DNA of 40,759 nt. Origin: a virus. Below are positions 1 to 8,693 of the stretch, in pieces. Below the pieces are notes generated by a model, which saw nothing but the letters and a program-made list of their open reading frames with translations, was not told the DNA's origin and did not search any database. The position numbers were made by a program, and so were the translations under genes. The first letter of the stretch is position 1; each line of letters opens with the position of its first letter. Location of the stretch: positions 1 through 40,759 of IMG/VR virus record IMGVR_UViG_3300045996_000721. One strand, written 5' to 3'.

Positions 1-8
1 CCTCTTTT

Positions 9-36
9 TTGACCCTATCTCACAATTCCATACGGT
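9..36 (+). promoter_or_regulatory. Weak candidate promoter before terS
   Basis: TTGACC (9-14) and TACGGT (31-36) are separated by 16 bases. The -35 is good and the -10 is poor. A start near base 43 would leave almost no leader before the ATG at 48, and there is no clear Shine-Dalgarno sequence. Packaging genes may instead be read from a promoter on the other side of the genome junction. Confidence 0.25.
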
Positions 37-47
37 AACAATTCGCC

Positions 48-533
48 ATGACAACAGGCCAACCCCCGAAGAAACAACGGCAAGCACGTAGCGACAGCGC
101 CACCGCCGCGATCCGAGCTGCAAAAAATGCCGCGTTGCCGGACCTGCGGCCACCTGCACATGTGCGAATTTCTGCTGATGCCGAACCGTACTTCGCCGAC
201 ATTGTGCGCGCACGCGCGCGTGACGAATGGAACCCGCACCAGCTGACCATCGCCGCGCAAATGGCCCACTGCATGGTGGAGCAGGAGGAAGTCGGCGCCC
301 TGCTGCTGCTGGAGGGCCGGGTGCTCGCCAACGAGCGAGGGACCAGGGTGGCCAACCCCCTGGTATCTATCATGGAGCAGCTTGCGCGCCGGCAGATGGC
401 GCTGGGCCGCTCGCTGCAAATGATCGGCCGCGGTGTCGGCGACCCGCGCGCCAAGACCAAGCAGCGCCAGCTCGAGAACAACGCGCGCGGCGTGGCCGGT
501 GAGGTGGAGCAAGAGGACGATCTGCTGGCATGA
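48..533 (+). CDS. terS: Terminase small subunit
   Basis: A 161-residue protein placed directly before terL, which it overlaps by ATGA (530-533). Small terminase subunits recognise the packaging site on phage DNA and load it onto the large subunit. The N-terminus is short and basic (KKQRQAR), the middle is helical, and the C-terminus is acidic (EQEDD), as in P27-type small terminases of HK97-like phages. The call rests mainly on position, size and composition, because small terminases diverge strongly. The ATG at 48 is the only start that precedes the helical core without a long basic extension; its ribosome site is weak. Confidence 0.8.
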   Translation: MTTGQPPKKQRQARSDSATAAIRAAKNAALPDLRPPAHVRISADAEPYFADIVRARARDEWNPHQLTIAAQMAHCMVEQEEVGALLLLEGRVLANERGTRVANPLVSIMEQLARRQMALGRSLQMIGRGVGDPRAKTKQRQLENNARGVAGEVEQEDDLLA

Positions 534-2164
534 GGATCAAACCGACCGAGCACCCCGGCGACTTGAAAGCCATTCCGGCCGCGTTGATGACGCGCGGCCA
601 GCGGGTGATCGCGTTCATCGAGCGGTATTGCCGAGCGCCCGAAGGCATGCTCATGGGGCAACCCATCCGGCTGCAGCAGTTCCAGAAGGATTTCATCCTC
701 GCCGTGTACGACAATCCGCACGGCACCCACACCGCAGTGCTATCGATCGGGCGGAAGAACGGCAAGACCGCGCTCATCGCCGGCCTGCTGCTGGCCCACC
801 TGGTCGGCCCCGAGGCGGTAGAGAACAGCCAGATTGTGAGTGGCGCCCTGTCCAAGGACCAAGCGGCCATCGTGTTCAAGCTGGCGCGCAAGATGATCGA
901 CCTGTCCCCCGAGCTGTCGGACCCGGCCCGTACCAAGGTGTTCCCCACCCTCAAATCCCTGCTGGGGGTGAAGAAAAACGTCGAGTATGTGGCGTTGTCG
1001 GCCGAGGCCAAGACCAAGCACGGTTTGTCGCCGCTGCTGATCATCTTCGACGAAATGGGCCAGGTGCGCGGCCCGACGAACGACTTTGTGACCGCGTTGG
1101 AAACCGCGCAGGGCGCCTACGACAACGGCCTGAAAATCATCATCTCAACCCAGGCGCCGACGGATGCGGATATGCTGTCCATAATCATCGACGAGCAGGC
1201 GCGCGACCCGGACCCGCATGTGGTCTGCCACGTCTACACATCGCTGATGGAGCGCCTGGGGGTGGACGGGCAGCCGGAAGAGGTGCCACTGGACGACGAG
1301 GAGGAGTGGCGCGCGTCGAACCCGGCCCTGGGCGTGTTCCGTTCCTTGGCCGACATGCGCAAGCTGGCGCGCAAGGCGATGAACACGTCGTCTTTCGAGC
1401 CTGAATTTCGGAATCTCAACCTGAACCAGCGAGTTGAAGCCACGGCGCCGTTTGTGTCCAGGTCGATCTGGCAGAAGAACGGCGCCGAGCCTATCCGTCG
1501 GCCACGCGCCAAGGTGTATGGCGGCCTTGACCTGTCCAGTGTCAGCGATTTGACCGCTGCGGTGCTGGTCGACGCCGAGAATGGAAGCGTTTTCCCGTAC
1601 TTTTGGCTGCCGGCAGACGGCCTTCGCGAGCGCGCGAAGGGCGATAAAGTGCCCTATGACGTGTGGCACGAGAAAGGATTCTTGCTGACAACGCCCGGAA
1701 AAGCGATACAATACCGAGATGTAGCGCAGTATTTGCGCAAAATTTTTGATGAATTCGACGTTCAACTGTTCGGTTTTGACCGGTATTTGATGGCGTTTTT
1801 GGTGGAATGGCTGAAAAAACCGGACCCTAAAACAGGAAAACCGTTGTTTTCCGTGGAAGAAATTGATAGATTTGTCCCGTTCGGTCAGGGCACCGCCAGC
1901 ATGACGCCGGCGCTGCGCGATCTGGAGGTGATGTTGGTGGAAGGCCAACTACGGCACGGCAACCACCCGGTGCTGACCATGTGCGCGAACAACGCCAAGG
2001 TGGTCGGCGACAGCGGCGCCCGCAAGTTCGACAAAAAGACCCTGCGGGGGCGGATTGACGGCATGGTGGCGTTGGCCATCGCGCGCGGAGTTATGCCGCA
2101 GGAGCAGGCGAAAGAAGCAGAACGCAACTGGGACGATTATCTGGCGGATATGGCGAGCGCATGA
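530..2164 (+). CDS. terL: Terminase large subunit
   Basis: The 544-residue motor ATPase and nuclease that pumps DNA into the prohead and cuts concatemers. The ATPase half shows a Walker A-like GRKNGKT (residues 74-80) and Walker B LLIIFDEMG (D174/E175). The nuclease half shows an acidic strand at GGLDLSSVSD near residue 334 and a late conserved stretch at KTLRGRIDGMVAL. Length and motif order match the HK97/Terminase_1 family. It overlaps terS and portal by ATGA. Bases about 1670-1875 are markedly more AT-rich than the rest of the gene, which suggests a recombined patch in the nuclease domain. Confidence 0.95.
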   Translation: MRIKPTEHPGDLKAIPAALMTRGQRVIAFIERYCRAPEGMLMGQPIRLQQFQKDFILAVYDNPHGTHTAVLSIGRKNGKTALIAGLLLAHLVGPEAVENSQIVSGALSKDQAAIVFKLARKMIDLSPELSDPARTKVFPTLKSLLGVKKNVEYVALSAEAKTKHGLSPLLIIFDEMGQVRGPTNDFVTALETAQGAYDNGLKIIISTQAPTDADMLSIIIDEQARDPDPHVVCHVYTSLMERLGVDGQPEEVPLDDEEEWRASNPALGVFRSLADMRKLARKAMNTSSFEPEFRNLNLNQRVEATAPFVSRSIWQKNGAEPIRRPRAKVYGGLDLSSVSDLTAAVLVDAENGSVFPYFWLPADGLRERAKGDKVPYDVWHEKGFLLTTPGKAIQYRDVAQYLRKIFDEFDVQLFGFDRYLMAFLVEWLKKPDPKTGKPLFSVEEIDRFVPFGQGTASMTPALRDLEVMLVEGQLRHGNHPVLTMCANNAKVVGDSGARKFDKKTLRGRIDGMVALAIARGVMPQEQAKEAERNWDDYLADMASA

Positions 2165-3486
2165 GCAAAGACACGAAGGCGGGCGGCTGGTCCCTCAAGC
2201 AGATTTACTTTTCCATACGGGACGCCCTCGCCTATCGCCAGCTCGACCGCGATCCGAACAACCGCGACATCACCCGCGAGCCGATCGGCGGCGGAAGTGC
2301 CCGCGGCGACGCATCCCCGCGCATCGATCGCGCGCTGCAGCTGTCCACCGTCTGGTCCTGCGTCCGGCTGATCTCGGGCACGATCTCCACCCTCCCCCTT
2401 TTCCTGTACGAGCGCGCCGAGAAGAACGGCCGCACGGTGCGCGTCGTCGCGCGCGACCATCCGCTGTTCACCCTGCTGCACGATTCACCCAACGCGGACA
2501 TGACCCCCGTGGAATTTTGGGAGGCCATCGCTGTGGGCCTGCTCACCTGGGGGAACGCGTATGTGCTCAAGACGCGCAGCGGCGGGCGCCTGGTTGCGCT
2601 GGACCCGCTCAACCCGGCCGAGGTCACGGTGGTGCGCTCGCTCGACGGCGATGTGCGTTACGTCCACGCCGACGCGCGCGGCCGGCGCGAGTACACCGAG
2701 GCCGAGGTGTGGCACATCAAGGGTTTTGGCTCGGACGGGCTGATCGGGCTGTCGCCCATCGGCATGGGCTGGCGCTCGATGCTGGGCGCGGCGAACGTCG
2801 AGCAGGCCGCATCGCGGGTGTTCGGCGGGAACATGCGCCCGAGCGGGGTGGTGACGATCGCCGAGATTCTCAATGCCGACCAGCGCCCGCAGATGCAGAA
2901 GGTGATCGAGCAGGGCGTGTTCGGCAACGATCAAATGGGCTACGTCCACCTGCTGGAGGGCGGCGCGCAGTACAAGCAGCTGACCATCAACCCGGTCGAC
3001 GCGCAGATGGCCGAGACCCTGGCGCGCAGCGTGGAGGATATCTGCCGCTGGTTCCAGGTGCCGCCATCGATGATTGGCCACGGCACCGCGGTGTCGAACT
3101 GGGGCACCGGCCGCGAGCAGATCAACCTGGGTTTCAAGCAGTACGTGCTGGAGCAGTACACCAAGCGCATCGAAAAGAGCATCAACAAGCACCTCCTGAC
3201 GCCGGCCGAGCGCAAGCGTTACTATGCGGAGTATAGCTTCGAAGGCATGCTGCGCGCCGACAGCGCGGGCCGATCGGCCTTCTACAGCACCGCCCTGCAG
3301 AATGGCTGGATGACCCGCAACGAGGTGCGCGAGCTGGAGAACTGGGAAGCTGTGGACGGCGCCGACGATTTGACGTGCCAGAGCAATCTTGTTCCTGTTA
3401 AACTATTGGGTAAAACAGCGGCGGCCTCCCCGTCCGAGCCTACCGAACCGGAAGAAACCGATGACGATCCTGCACAAGTCGATTGA
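2161..3486 (+). CDS. Portal protein, HK97 family
   Basis: A 441-residue portal subunit, the dodecameric ring at one vertex through which DNA enters and leaves and to which terminase and connectors dock. Family features include the early STVWSCVRLIS segment, the central GSDGLIGLSPI stretch and the FQVPPSMIGHG segment near residue 300. The C-terminus is acidic and proline-rich (EPTEPEETDDDPAQVD). It overlaps terL by ATGA, and its last 26 bases overlap the protease gene. Length is typical of the family. Confidence 0.94.
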   Translation: MSKDTKAGGWSLKQIYFSIRDALAYRQLDRDPNNRDITREPIGGGSARGDASPRIDRALQLSTVWSCVRLISGTISTLPLFLYERAEKNGRTVRVVARDHPLFTLLHDSPNADMTPVEFWEAIAVGLLTWGNAYVLKTRSGGRLVALDPLNPAEVTVVRSLDGDVRYVHADARGRREYTEAEVWHIKGFGSDGLIGLSPIGMGWRSMLGAANVEQAASRVFGGNMRPSGVVTIAEILNADQRPQMQKVIEQGVFGNDQMGYVHLLEGGAQYKQLTINPVDAQMAETLARSVEDICRWFQVPPSMIGHGTAVSNWGTGREQINLGFKQYVLEQYTKRIEKSINKHLLTPAERKRYYAEYSFEGMLRADSAGRSAFYSTALQNGWMTRNEVRELENWEAVDGADDLTCQSNLVPVKLLGKTAAASPSEPTEPEETDDDPAQVD

Positions 3487-4129
3487 ACTTGACCTGAAAA
3501 AAGCCCCGGACGACAAGGGCCGCTTCTCGGGCTACGGCTCGGTGTTCAACGTGGTGGACAAGGGCGGCGACATCGTGGCCCCCGGTGCCTTTGCCGAGAG
3601 CCTGGAGACTTGGCGCAAGAACGGGCGCACGGTGCCGGTGCTGTGGCAGCACGACCCAGGCCAGCCTATTGGGGCCTGGGAGGATCTGAAAGAGGACGAT
3701 TACGGCCTGCTGGGCGACGCCGCACTGTGGCTGGAGGACGCGCCCTACGCGCGCCTGGCCCATCGCGGCATGAAGTCCAACACCATCACCGGCCTGTCGA
3801 TCGGCTATCGGGTCAAGAAGTACAGCATCAATCAGGACACCAAGGTGTACACCCTGGAAAAGCTGGACCTGGTGGAGATCAGCGTGGTTACCAACCCGAT
3901 GAACGACGACGCCCGGGTGGCCGATGTCAAGACCATGATTGAGGCCGGCCGCTTGCCGACTCTTTCCGAATTCGAAGACTTCCTGCGCGAGGCAGGCGGG
4001 TTTTCAAAATCGCAGGCCAAGGCCATCGCCGGCAATGGGCTGCGAAAATTGCTTGATCGGTGTGAGGCCGATGGCGAAAAAGGCGATGATATTCTGCAAC
4101 TGCTGAATAATTTCAAACTCACCCCGTAA
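3461..4129 (+). CDS. Prohead maturation protease, HK97 family
   Basis: A 222-residue serine protease that is packaged in the prohead, removes the capsid delta domain and then destroys itself. The fold signature FSGYGSVFNVVDKGGDIV is followed by the likely catalytic His in LWQHDPGQPIG and the likely catalytic Ser in TGLSIGY. I chose the ATG at 3461 because the conserved domain starts there; an upstream in-frame ATG at 3389 would add 24 residues unlike the family. The gene starts inside the end of the portal gene. Confidence 0.92.
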   Translation: MTILHKSIELDLKKAPDDKGRFSGYGSVFNVVDKGGDIVAPGAFAESLETWRKNGRTVPVLWQHDPGQPIGAWEDLKEDDYGLLGDAALWLEDAPYARLAHRGMKSNTITGLSIGYRVKKYSINQDTKVYTLEKLDLVEISVVTNPMNDDARVADVKTMIEAGRLPTLSEFEDFLREAGGFSKSQAKAIAGNGLRKLLDRCEADGEKGDDILQLLNNFKLTP

Positions 4130-4140
4130 GGAAAACCATC

Positions 4141-5463
4141 ATGCAAAAATCCCGTAGTTTCTTCAAGGCCGCCATTGGCCTGGCCATTCTGGCCGCTGCT
4201 GGCGTCGCACAAGCGTGCGGTGTCGACGTACACGCTTTCGTCCAGGCTAATGCTGGCGCTGCCGCCGGCCTGGCGCTGCTCGGCTTTGCCGGCGAGACCG
4301 ATATCAAGGGCCTGGAGGCCGCGCTGGCCAAGATCACCGACCAAGTGCGCGAGAAAGGCGAGGAAGCCGTGGCACTGGCCAAGAAAGGCATTACCCTGTC
4401 GGAATCCGCAAAGGGCCAAGTTGACGAACTGCTTACCAAGCAGGGCGAGCTGCAGGCAACCGTCACCGAACTGGAGCAGAAGATGGCCCGCCGCGGCGGC
4501 GCCAACGAGGTGCAGACGCCGGACACCGCCGGCTACAAGTTCATCGAATCAGAACAGTACAAGTCGTTTGCCGCCGGCGGCGATCGCCTGCAGCGCGGCC
4601 AGTCCCTGCGCGTCGATGTCAAGGCCATCACCAGCCTGTCGGCCTCCGGCGGCCTGCTGGTCGGCCCTGATCGTCAACAAGGCGTGATCGCGCTGCCGCA
4701 GCGCCCTGCCACTGTGCGCTCGCTGCTGGCGCCGGGCCGCACCTCGTCGAACCTGATCCAGTATTTCCGCGAGCTGCTGTTCACCAACAACGCCGCCCCG
4801 GTGGCCGAGGGCACCCGCAAGCCTGAATCGAATCTGACTTTCGAGCAGCGCGACGCCAAGGTGATCAAGCTGGCCCACTTCATCAAGGCCACCACCGAGA
4901 TCCTGGACGACGCGCCCGGCCTGCAGTCGATGATCGACGAGCGCCTGCGCTACGGCCTGGACTTCGTGGAAGACCTACAGCTGCTGATGGGTTCCGGCGT
5001 GGGCAACAACCTGTCCGGCATCTACACCACTGCGTCGGCCTACGTGGCGCCGTTCGCCGTGACCGGCGAAACTGCCATCGACCGTCTGCGCCTGGCTTTC
5101 CTGCAGGGCGAACTGGCCCTGCTGCCGGCCGACGCCGCCGTGCTGCACCCGCAGGACTGGGCCAAGATCGAACTGCTCAAGGACACCCAGGGCCGCTACA
5201 TCATCGGCAATCCGCAAGGTAATCTGTCGCCGACCCTGTGGGGCCGTCGCATCGTGACCACCCTGGCCATGACCGCGAACACCTTCCTGGCCGGTAACTT
5301 CCGCCAGTCGGCGCAAATCTTCGACCGCGAGGACGCCAACGTGGTGGTGTCTACCGAGAACGAAGACGACTTCGTGAACAACCGCGTGACCATCCTGGCC
5401 GAGGAGCGTCTGGCCCTGGCCGACTACCGCCCCGAGGCCCGCATTAAAGGCTCGTTCGCGTAA
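4141..5463 (+). CDS. Major capsid protein, HK97 fold, with signal-like N-terminus
   Basis: The 440-residue shell subunit. Residues about 53-120 form a charged helical or coiled-coil delta (scaffold) domain that the upstream protease should remove. The HK97-fold part follows, with typical stretches such as ITSLSASGGLLVGPDRQ and LRYGLDFVEDLQLLMGSGVG. The start is secure because AAGGAAAACC lies directly before the ATG. The first 30 residues are odd: a basic start, a hydrophobic run (AAIGLAILAAAGV) and AQA-C, which looks like a Sec signal peptide with an AxA cleavage site. Whether it works as one is unknown, and it should be lost with the delta domain. Confidence 0.95.
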   Translation: MQKSRSFFKAAIGLAILAAAGVAQACGVDVHAFVQANAGAAAGLALLGFAGETDIKGLEAALAKITDQVREKGEEAVALAKKGITLSESAKGQVDELLTKQGELQATVTELEQKMARRGGANEVQTPDTAGYKFIESEQYKSFAAGGDRLQRGQSLRVDVKAITSLSASGGLLVGPDRQQGVIALPQRPATVRSLLAPGRTSSNLIQYFRELLFTNNAAPVAEGTRKPESNLTFEQRDAKVIKLAHFIKATTEILDDAPGLQSMIDERLRYGLDFVEDLQLLMGSGVGNNLSGIYTTASAYVAPFAVTGETAIDRLRLAFLQGELALLPADAAVLHPQDWAKIELLKDTQGRYIIGNPQGNLSPTLWGRRIVTTLAMTANTFLAGNFRQSAQIFDREDANVVVSTENEDDFVNNRVTILAEERLALADYRPEARIKGSFA

Positions 5464-5472
5464 TAGTCCAGA

Positions 5473-5492
5473 CCGGCGGGGAGACCCGCCGG
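5473..5492 (+). terminator. Hairpin after the capsid gene
   Basis: A perfect 8-bp stem, CCGGCGGG (5473-5480) and CCCGCCGG (5485-5492), with a GAGA tetraloop, starts 9 bases after the capsid stop. No T-run follows, so it is more likely to stabilise the capsid mRNA 3' end or act as a leaky barrier than to be a full intrinsic terminator. Confidence 0.55.
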
Positions 5493-5516
5493 CGTCCTCA
5501 CATATCGGAGCACACC

Positions 5517-5909
5517 ATGTCGAAAATCAAAGTTACCGCGCTGTCGAGCTTCATGCACGGCCGCGTCCACATGCAGGCCGGGCAAACGGAAGAGTTCACC
5601 AAGGGCGACGCCGACGAACTGGTGAAAGCCGGCTTGGTGGTTCAAGGCGAAGGCCAAGAGCAGAGCGCGCAGCCCCAGCAGCCCCAGCCGCAGGCCGCCG
5701 ACCAGGCGCAGGAAGCAGCACCAGTCGAGAAAGCGCAGCCCATCGAAGGCGACCCCGCGGCGCATGCCGTGCCTGTCGATATCTCGGCCGAAGAAAACGG
5801 TCCGAGCGAACTGGACGACCTGCTGGGCGAAGAGAAAGCCGAGCCGGACCCCGAAAACAAGATGGAAAAGCCGGCGTCGAACAAGGCCAGCAAGGCGCGG
5901 GGTAAATAA
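5517..5909 (+). CDS. Small head-module protein, unknown
   Basis: A 130-residue protein between the capsid and SGNH genes. The first 45 residues form a compact basic/acidic domain (KVTALSSFMHGRVHMQAGQ) resembling small proteins often found after capsid genes, where an N-terminal domain carries a disordered tail. The rest is low-complexity (QPQQPQPQ, many Glu/Ala/Pro, basic end). The ribosome site is ATCGGAG. Its position suggests a capsid accessory or decoration role, but no family is recognised with certainty. Confidence 0.75.
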   Translation: MSKIKVTALSSFMHGRVHMQAGQTEEFTKGDADELVKAGLVVQGEGQEQSAQPQQPQPQAADQAQEAAPVEKAQPIEGDPAAHAVPVDISAEENGPSELDDLLGEEKAEPDPENKMEKPASNKASKARGK

Positions 5910-5911
5910 CC

Positions 5912-7303
5912 ATGCCAAAAACTATCCGCTTGCTGTCGACCTACAACGGCAACCGCCCGAACACCATTCTCAGCAATGTGGCCGACAACATTGCGGACCA
6001 GTTGCTGCTGGGCGGCGTGAACGCCACCCTCGACTTGACCGGCGGGGTGCCCTATGTCGCCCCGCAAACCCCCAACAACCAGTATCCGACCCTGGCCGAA
6101 ACGGACGCAGCGGGCAACGTCCTGGGCCTGACCATTCCGGCTATCAACCGGACAGTGCAAACGCCCGGCACGGTGCCGCTGCCGACCTGGCGCGCGGCGG
6201 TGGGCCGACTGCGCAATAACGTGCTGTTGCCGAATGGTGCCGGCAACCCCAAGGTGTGCTTCGTGGGCAGTTCGTCGTATCTGGGTTACGGCGCGGCGTC
6301 GAGCGTCTACAACACGAACACCAGCCTTGCGGCCGGCGGGCGGGAAAAGAACATTGTGGCCAAACTGGCAGCGATGCTCAATACCTATTTTGCCCCGGCG
6401 CAGGCGCACAATTTCTTCGGCGCCGGCGGCGAGTTCACCGGCAATCGTGCCGCTTTCCTGGCGTTCGATCCGCGCATCTCGATGGACGGCACCGGCTGGG
6501 GCATGGATGACCCGGGCCGCACCGCCAACCCGCAAACGCACTCGTTCCCCGCCGGCGGCACGTTCTTCCTGAACAGCGGCACTACCGACCAGTTCCGTTT
6601 CACGCCCAACGGCGCGGTGGATTCGTTCGAAGTGTTCCGCCACCAGACCACCGGCAGCGGCACCCTGGCGCCGCTGATCGATGCCGAGGTACAGACGAAT
6701 ATCGGCCCGCAGACGGGCGGCGCGGAGCCGGCCATGCGAAGCTACACCTTTACCACCGCCACGCCCGGAACGCACACCCTGCGCTTGACGCCGACCGGCG
6801 CCGGCCAGGTGAACAGCATCCACGCGGTGCGCGCGTGGAACTCGACCAAAGCCGAGATTGAGCTGTGGCAGATGGGATCGCCGGGGTCAGTTGCCAACGA
6901 CTGGATTCGCACGACCGATTACCGCTCGGCCGGAAACACGCTGGGCACCATCTACAAGGCCGATCTGTGGATTATTGACCTGGCGCGTAACAGCTGGGGC
7001 AGCAGCGAGAACATCAATGATTTTAAGACCCGCACGCAGCAATTGATCACCAACTGCAAGCGCAGCGGCGACGTGATCCTGGTGTCTGGCGCCCCGACCA
7101 ATGCGGCCTTGGAACTGCAGCAGCCATACGTCGACGCGTATGCCGAGCTGGCGCGCGATAACAAGTTGATTTTTATCGACATGTGGCGTCGCATCGGCAG
7201 TTTCAGCAGCACCAACAATCTGTATTCGGACAGCGTCCACCTGGGCGGCAACGGGTACGGGCTGTACGCGCAAGCGCTGTTCAACGTCTTGACCCAGGTG
7301 TAA
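5912..7303 (+). CDS. SGNH/GDSL-hydrolase-like head-module protein
   Basis: A 463-residue protein with SGNH-hydrolase blocks: CFVGSSSYLGYG (residues 116-127, GSS where the family usually has GDS, with Ser121 as likely nucleophile), a block III-like DLWIIDLARNSWG, and a C-terminal DSVHLGGNGYG with Asp440 and His443 as likely catalytic pair. A segment of about 140 residues (roughly 190-330) between blocks I and III looks like a beta-rich insertion. The first 110 residues may anchor it to the head. SGNH enzymes are esterases or deacetylases, often acting on acetylated sugars. Its place between capsid and connector genes suggests a head fibre or decoration protein with esterase activity. The substrate is not predictable. 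Confidence 0.75.
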   Translation: MPKTIRLLSTYNGNRPNTILSNVADNIADQLLLGGVNATLDLTGGVPYVAPQTPNNQYPTLAETDAAGNVLGLTIPAINRTVQTPGTVPLPTWRAAVGRLRNNVLLPNGAGNPKVCFVGSSSYLGYGAASSVYNTNTSLAAGGREKNIVAKLAAMLNTYFAPAQAHNFFGAGGEFTGNRAAFLAFDPRISMDGTGWGMDDPGRTANPQTHSFPAGGTFFLNSGTTDQFRFTPNGAVDSFEVFRHQTTGSGTLAPLIDAEVQTNIGPQTGGAEPAMRSYTFTTATPGTHTLRLTPTGAGQVNSIHAVRAWNSTKAEIELWQMGSPGSVANDWIRTTDYRSAGNTLGTIYKADLWIIDLARNSWGSSENINDFKTRTQQLITNCKRSGDVILVSGAPTNAALELQQPYVDAYAELARDNKLIFIDMWRRIGSFSSTNNLYSDSVHLGGNGYGLYAQALFNVLTQV

Positions 7304-7306
7304 CAC

Positions 7307-7846
7307 ATGGCCGAGCCGCTGACCCTGGAAGAAGCAAAGCGCCATCTCCGCGTTGTCGTTGACGATGACGACGCGGAGATAACCAGCTTCATCGTGGCGG
7401 CTCGGCAGATGCTCGAGCAGCGGCTGCAGCGCGCGATCGTAGTCCGCACCGTCGACGTGACGGAATACGGCTTCTACGACGGCATGCCGCTGCCTGTGGT
7501 GCCGTTCCTGGGCAGCCTGGCCATCACCTACACCGACCCGGACGGCATCGGCCACACGCTGGCGCCGGAAGCGTACGAGCTGGATATCACCAGCGAGCCG
7601 GTGCGGGTGTACGCGCTGGTCGGCACCACATGGCCGGCCACGCGGTTCTCGCGCGGCGCGGTGAAGCTGCAGTATCAAGCGGGGTACGCCGACGGCACCG
7701 TGCCGGCGCCGCTGGTGCAGTGGATGAAACTGGCCATTGGCACGATGTACGAGCACCGCGAGAGCCTGGTGGCCGGTGTCAGCGTGGCACCGCTGCCCGA
7801 CGAGTTCATGAAGTGGCTGTATCAGCCGTACATGGTGTACAAATGA
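7307..7846 (+). CDS. Head-tail connector protein, gp6-like
   Basis: A 179-residue adaptor that sits below the portal ring. The N-terminus (LTLEEAKRHLRV, then an acidic stretch and helices) and the later GAVKLQYQAGYADG segment are characteristic of the HK97 gp6 / phage_connect family. Length is normal. Three bases separate it from the SGNH gene, and it overlaps the next gene by ATGA, consistent with ordered neck assembly. Confidence 0.88.
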   Translation: MAEPLTLEEAKRHLRVVVDDDDAEITSFIVAARQMLEQRLQRAIVVRTVDVTEYGFYDGMPLPVVPFLGSLAITYTDPDGIGHTLAPEAYELDITSEPVRVYALVGTTWPATRFSRGAVKLQYQAGYADGTVPAPLVQWMKLAIGTMYEHRESLVAGVSVAPLPDEFMKWLYQPYMVYK

Positions 7847-8184
7847 GGGGCGGCCAGCTGGATCGGCGCATCACCATCCAGCGCCCCGGGCAAGTGGACG
7901 GCGACTACGGCCCGCAGCCGACCGGTGAGTGGGAGGATTGGAAAGCCCGCCTGCCGGCCCAGGTGCAGGACGATTTACCGAGCCAATCCGAGACCGTGCA
8001 GAACGGCCTGCGGCTGGCCGACCGCCCTGCGCGCGTGCGTATCCGCTACCTGCGCGGCATTACCGCAGACATGCGGATCGTGGTCCATAACGAGCAGGAC
8101 GACATCTACCAGGTTACCAGCACGCCGGCCGAGATTGGCCGGCGCGAGTGGACGGAATTTACCGTGAAGGCGTACACAACATGA
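7843..8184 (+). CDS. Head closure / head-tail adaptor protein
   Basis: A 113-residue protein of the SPP1 gp16-like head-closure group. It starts MRGGQLDRRITIQ, typical of the family (a short start followed by LDRRITIQRP), and ends with a strand-rich part (VVHNEQDDIYQVTS). It seals the portal after packaging and forms the tail docking ring. The ATG at 7843 is chosen because the conserved domain begins there and the start overlaps the previous stop by ATGA; a longer in-frame extension upstream is unlike the family. Confidence 0.87.
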   Translation: MRGGQLDRRITIQRPGQVDGDYGPQPTGEWEDWKARLPAQVQDDLPSQSETVQNGLRLADRPARVRIRYLRGITADMRIVVHNEQDDIYQVTSTPAEIGRREWTEFTVKAYTT

Positions 8185-8693
8185 CGACCCGCGACCAGGC
8201 GGTGACCGGCGGCGCCCAGCTGGACGCGCTGCTGCGCACCCTGCCCGAGAAGATGCAGAAGAACATCAACCGCACCGGCCTGCGTGCTGGCGCGGCGGTG
8301 TTCTTGGCCGAGGTCAAACAGAATATCCCGGTGGACAGCGGCGCGCTGCGCAGCACGGCGCGCATCAGTAGCCGCAACACCCCACAAGGGCCGCAGGTAT
8401 CCGTCAAGGTGGGCGGCAAGGTCAAAGGCGTTGATGCTTGGTACGCGCACCTAGTCGAGTTCGGCACCCGGCCGCATGTGATCAAGCCGAAACAGCAAGG
8501 CGGCGCGCTGCAGTTCGGCGGCGTCACCACCAAGTCGGTGCAGCACCCCGGCACACGCGCGCGGCCGTTCATGCGGCCGGCCGTCGACTCCAAGTTTCCC
8601 GAGGCGGTGGACGCGATCAAGAACAAGATCCGCGAGCGACTGGCCAAGCAAGGTCTGAACGTGCCCGATCCAGCGCCAGCAGGTGACGAATGA
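8181..8693 (+). CDS. HK97 gp10-like neck/tail component
   Basis: A 170-residue protein of the HK97 gp10 family. It shows the usual helical start (AQLDALLRTLPEKMQ), the VDSGALRSTARISS segment and the WYAHLVEFGT motif, followed by the RARPFMRPAVD segment. Such proteins help join tail to head. It begins inside the previous stop codon (ATGA) and overlaps the next gene by ATGA. Confidence 0.9.
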   Translation: MTTRDQAVTGGAQLDALLRTLPEKMQKNINRTGLRAGAAVFLAEVKQNIPVDSGALRSTARISSRNTPQGPQVSVKVGGKVKGVDAWYAHLVEFGTRPHVIKPKQQGGALQFGGVTTKSVQHPGTRARPFMRPAVDSKFPEAVDAIKNKIRERLAKQGLNVPDPAPAGDE

